Shown here in pieces: positions 37,622 to 40,133 of a stretch of DNA of 40,133 nucleotides. Position 1 is the first letter of the stretch. Every line of letters starts with the position of its first letter. Source of the DNA: an uncultured Oscillospiraceae bacterium (GTDB taxonomy: Bacteria; Bacillota; Clostridia; Oscillospirales; Oscillospiraceae). Position numbers and translations under genes: made by a program. Under the pieces are notes generated by a model. It had not been told where the DNA came from. It saw nothing but the letters and a program-made list of their open reading frames with translations, and did no database searches. The stretch is from NCBI GenBank assembly GCA_904398675.1, contig CAJFPI010000189.1, positions 1-40,133 on the forward strand. Direction: 5' to 3'.

Positions 37622-37660
37622 TATTAGAATAATCATAGATTTGATAAGTTAATCCTAATA
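37622..37660. promoter_or_regulatory. Candidate LysR-type operator (imperfect inverted repeat) in a divergent promoter region
   Basis: TATTAGAATAA ... TTAATCCTAATA, immediately upstream of the -35 of the divergent gene. Confidence 0.5.
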
Positions 37661-37680
37661 GATAGGGAGGAGGTACCCCT

Positions 37681-38637
37681 TTGACCATCCGGGAGCTTGA
37701 GATCTTTGTGGCTACAGCCAAGTGCGGCAAAATGAGCCAGGCGGCAAAGGAACTCTATATCACCCAGTCCTCTGTCAGCCAGGTTATCGCAGAGCTGGAG
37801 CGATCCCACGGCGTCACGCTCTTTGACCGGCTTGGACGCTCTCTCTACCTGACGCCGACGGGGGAGGCCCTGCTGACATATGCAGAGGGGCTTTTGTCGC
37901 AGTATCGGGCCATAGAGGTCTTCCTGCGTGAGGCGTCCCAGAAAAAAAGCCTGCGGATCGGCGCCACACTGACCATTGGCGGGAGCATCATGAGCCGGCT
38001 GCTTTTAGGGCTGGAGAGACGCTGTCCGCACCTACAGTCGGAAATTACCATCGCAAATACCCGGGAGCTGGAGTCACTGCTGCTAAAAAATGAACTGGAC
38101 ATCGCCATAGTAGAAGGAGAGGTGACATCGCCGGAACTGGTTGTACAGCCTGCTGTATCCGACCAGCTGGTGCTGGCCTTTGGCCGGGGGCACCCGCTGC
38201 AGGGCCGCGGCAGCGTACCGTTGCAGGAGCTGCAGAAGTATCCCCTGATCCTGCGGGAAAAGGGGAGCGGCACACGGGAGCAGCTGGAGCATGCGCTCAT
38301 TGAACAAAAGATTCCCTATACCGTGCATTGGACCAGCTGCTCCACTGAGGCCATAAAGCTCGCGGTGATCGACGGACATGGTGTCACCGTGATCGGAAGG
38401 CGGCTGATAACAAGGGAGCTGGAGAGCGGAGCGCTGTCGGCATGTACTATCGGCGGCTTTCACAGTGAACGCACCTTTGATTTGGTGTACCATCGAAAAA
38501 AATACCTCTCATCCGCACTGCAGACTTTTATGGAGCTCACGCTCAACTTTGGAGAGGTGGATCGGATCAGATCCCCATATAGTACCAGCGCAGAAGCCGG
38601 AGGAACAGACGGTCCCCCATTAAAAAACGGCTTTTGA
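37681..38637 (+). CDS. LysR family transcriptional regulator
   Basis: TTG start after GGAGGAGGT; TIRELEIFVATAKCGKMSQAAKELYITQSSVSQVIAELERSHGVTLFDRLGRSLYLTPTGEALL. Confidence 0.93.
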   Translation: MTIRELEIFVATAKCGKMSQAAKELYITQSSVSQVIAELERSHGVTLFDRLGRSLYLTPTGEALLTYAEGLLSQYRAIEVFLREASQKKSLRIGATLTIGGSIMSRLLLGLERRCPHLQSEITIANTRELESLLLKNELDIAIVEGEVTSPELVVQPAVSDQLVLAFGRGHPLQGRGSVPLQELQKYPLILREKGSGTREQLEHALIEQKIPYTVHWTSCSTEAIKLAVIDGHGVTVIGRRLITRELESGALSACTIGGFHSERTFDLVYHRKKYLSSALQTFMELTLNFGEVDRIRSPYSTSAEAGGTDGPPLKNGF

Positions 38638-39406
38638 TCAGCAGGCGCTGGCTCAGCTCTCCGGCGCCGTACCGCGCCTTAAGCCGGCGGCGGGACACGA
38701 GGCTGCACAGCAGCTTTGCCAGCACCTCCGGCGATTTTCCGGAGGATTCGTCCTTCTCGATCCGCTGCAGCGCCCGCTGTCCGTATACCGCGTAGGGAGA
38801 ATCGGCACCTACGATCTGCCGGCTGGATGTGAACTTCGTCTGGAAATCTCCGGGCTCCACAAGCGCAACAGAAATTCCAAAGGGAAGGACCTCGCTGCGC
38901 AGCGCCTCGCTGTAACCCTCCACCGCATATTTGGAGGCGCTGTAAGCCCCTTGAAAGGGGAGACCTGCCAGCCCGCCGAGGGAACTGATATTGATGATCT
39001 TTCCGGATCCCCGCTGCCGCATAGACGGCAGCACCGCCCGGCACATCCGCGTCATGGCAAAGAAATTCAGCTCCATCAGCTGACGGAGCGCCTCATCGTC
39101 CGTATCCTCCAGGGCGCCGCCGATTCCTGTGCCTGCGTCGTTGATCAGGACGTCCACCCGGCCCTCACAGGATAAAACGGTCTGCACAGCCTGCCGGGCC
39201 GTCTCCTTATTGCAAAGGTCACCTCTGATATAGCCCGCCAGCGCACGCTCCAAAGCGCTGTCTGCCAATGTCCGGCGGCTCACACCGTAGACCCGATGGC
39301 CGTCTGCAGCCAGCGCCAGCGCGGCAGCCCGTCCAAAACCGGAGGATACACCTGTGAGCAAAATAATTTGGCCGCCTGCCATGACGGTGTTCGATGTGGA
39401 TCCCAT
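38567..39406 (-). CDS. SDR family NAD(P)-dependent oxidoreductase
   Basis: IILLTGVSSGFGRAAALALAADGHRVYGVSRR (TGxxxGxG); INDAGTGIGG; INISSLGGLAGLPFQGAYSASKYAVEGYSEALR (S...YxxxK); AAAGGAG before ATG. Confidence 0.94.
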   Translation of the reverse strand: MGSTSNTVMAGGQIILLTGVSSGFGRAAALALAADGHRVYGVSRRTLADSALERALAGYIRGDLCNKETARQAVQTVLSCEGRVDVLINDAGTGIGGALEDTDDEALRQLMELNFFAMTRMCRAVLPSMRQRGSGKIINISSLGGLAGLPFQGAYSASKYAVEGYSEALRSEVLPFGISVALVEPGDFQTKFTSSRQIVGADSPYAVYGQRALQRIEKDESSGKSPEVLAKLLCSLVSRRRLKARYGAGELSQRLLIKSRFLMGDRLFLRLLRWYYMGI

Positions 39407-39529
39407 GACAAATTTCTCCTTTCGCCAGTCCCGCTCAGGGCATCAAAGACGCGAAAGGGGAGGGGACAGCTCCGATTTTCTCTCTGACCAAACAGGACCT
39501 GCTTTCATCAGGCCCCATCCTTTTCCTAC

Positions 39530-39558
39530 AGTATAGCGCGAAAAGGGCAGGAACACAA
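39530..39558 (-). promoter_or_regulatory. Putative promoter of the SDR gene
   Basis: Minus strand TTGTGT - 17 nt - TATACT. Confidence 0.5.
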
Positions 39559-39611
39559 GCGCCGTTTCCCTGCATACCATGATATATAGCGAAACGAGCG
39601 GAGGTTTTTCC

Positions 39612-40124
39612 ATGCCCATTATGTTAAAGCCCTATATGCGCCAGGCGGCGGTGGACTACGCCCACCGCTGGGCCTACAGCCGCAACCCCATTTTTTATGA
39701 CTACGAGGACATTGGGGGAGACTGCACCAACTTTGCCTCCCAGTGCCTGTATGCCGGCAGCGGCGTGATGAATTTTACGCCGGATTTTGGATGGTACTAT
39801 ATTAATGCCAACAACAAAGCGCCCGCCTGGACAGGGGTGGAGTATCTCTATAATTTTTTGACACGGCAGGGGACGTCGGTGGGGCCGGCGGCAGTAGACG
39901 CCCGGATTATGGATATGATGCCTGGGGATCTGGTGCAGCTGTCCTTTGATGGTGTGACTTTCAGCCACACTCCGGTGGTTGTTGCGGCTGACCGCCCCCG
40001 TTCGCCGTCTGAAATTTTAGTGGCTGCTCACAGCTATGACAGTGACAACCGCCCCCTGAGCACATATACTTTCCAAAAGATCCGTTATCTTCATATCGTC
40101 GGCGTTCACAAACCGGTCCGATAG
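39612..40124 (+). CDS. Putative amidase domain-containing protein
   Basis: YMRQAAVDYAHRWAYSRNPIFYDYEDIGGDCTNFASQCLYAGSGVMN; PGDLVQLSFDGVTFSHTPVVV; GGAGG 7 nt before ATG 39612. Confidence 0.88.
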   Translation: MPIMLKPYMRQAAVDYAHRWAYSRNPIFYDYEDIGGDCTNFASQCLYAGSGVMNFTPDFGWYYINANNKAPAWTGVEYLYNFLTRQGTSVGPAAVDARIMDMMPGDLVQLSFDGVTFSHTPVVVAADRPRSPSEILVAAHSYDSDNRPLSTYTFQKIRYLHIVGVHKPVR

Positions 40125-40133
40125 CTTTATAAG

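Noticed and set aside
1-40133. CRISPR arrays, insertion sequences, prophage genes, intact tRNA or rRNA genes
   Set aside because: No regularly spaced repeats, transposase/integrase-like proteins, or full tRNA/rRNA signatures were seen when reading the window.

Overview
This 40.1 kb window looks like a GC-rich chromosomal segment from a spore-forming Firmicute. Oscillospiraceae-like is my inference from gene content and style, not from any search. From about 1 to 33.8 kb almost every gene is on the + strand, in tightly packed and often start/stop-overlapping order. The genes are mostly conserved core functions: class II ribonucleotide reductase (5'-truncated), an M50 protease, scpA/scpB, DUF2953, GerW/YtfJ, a DacF-type carboxypeptidase, an RluB-type pseudouridine synthase, an RpiR regulator, an HI0933/BaiN-family flavoprotein, cmk, plsC, an ispH::S1 fusion, CarD, ispD/ispF, DUF3343 plus a cysteine-desulfurase-like protein, cdaA/cdaR, RseC-like, DUF5685 plus a J-domain protein, YicC, RemA, gmk, rpoZ, priA, def, fmt, a Zn-peptidase, rsmB, rlmN, prpC/pknB and rsgA. 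From 33 to 40 kb the content is more accessory: an AraC/GyrI-like regulator, pepD (-), asnA (-), a siroheme/4Fe-4S reductase-like gene (-) divergent from a LysR regulator, an SDR (-) overlapping the LysR 3' end, and an amidase-domain protein. I see no CRISPR array, transposon, prophage, rRNA or intact tRNA. I cannot claim a clearly new large system. The best leads are: (1) an internal promoter-like patch and a perfect Shine-Dalgarno plus ATG inside the ispH::S1 fusion, suggesting separate S1 synthesis; (2) the DUF5685/Cys-rich J-domain gene pair; (3) the LysR-linked stand-alone siroheme/4Fe-4S protein with an unusual C-X4-C motif; (4) a 38-bp near-perfect palindrome upstream of the AraC-type gene; (5) a terminator with exact tRNA acceptor/T-arm minihelix geometry; (6) competing hairpins in the asnA leader.
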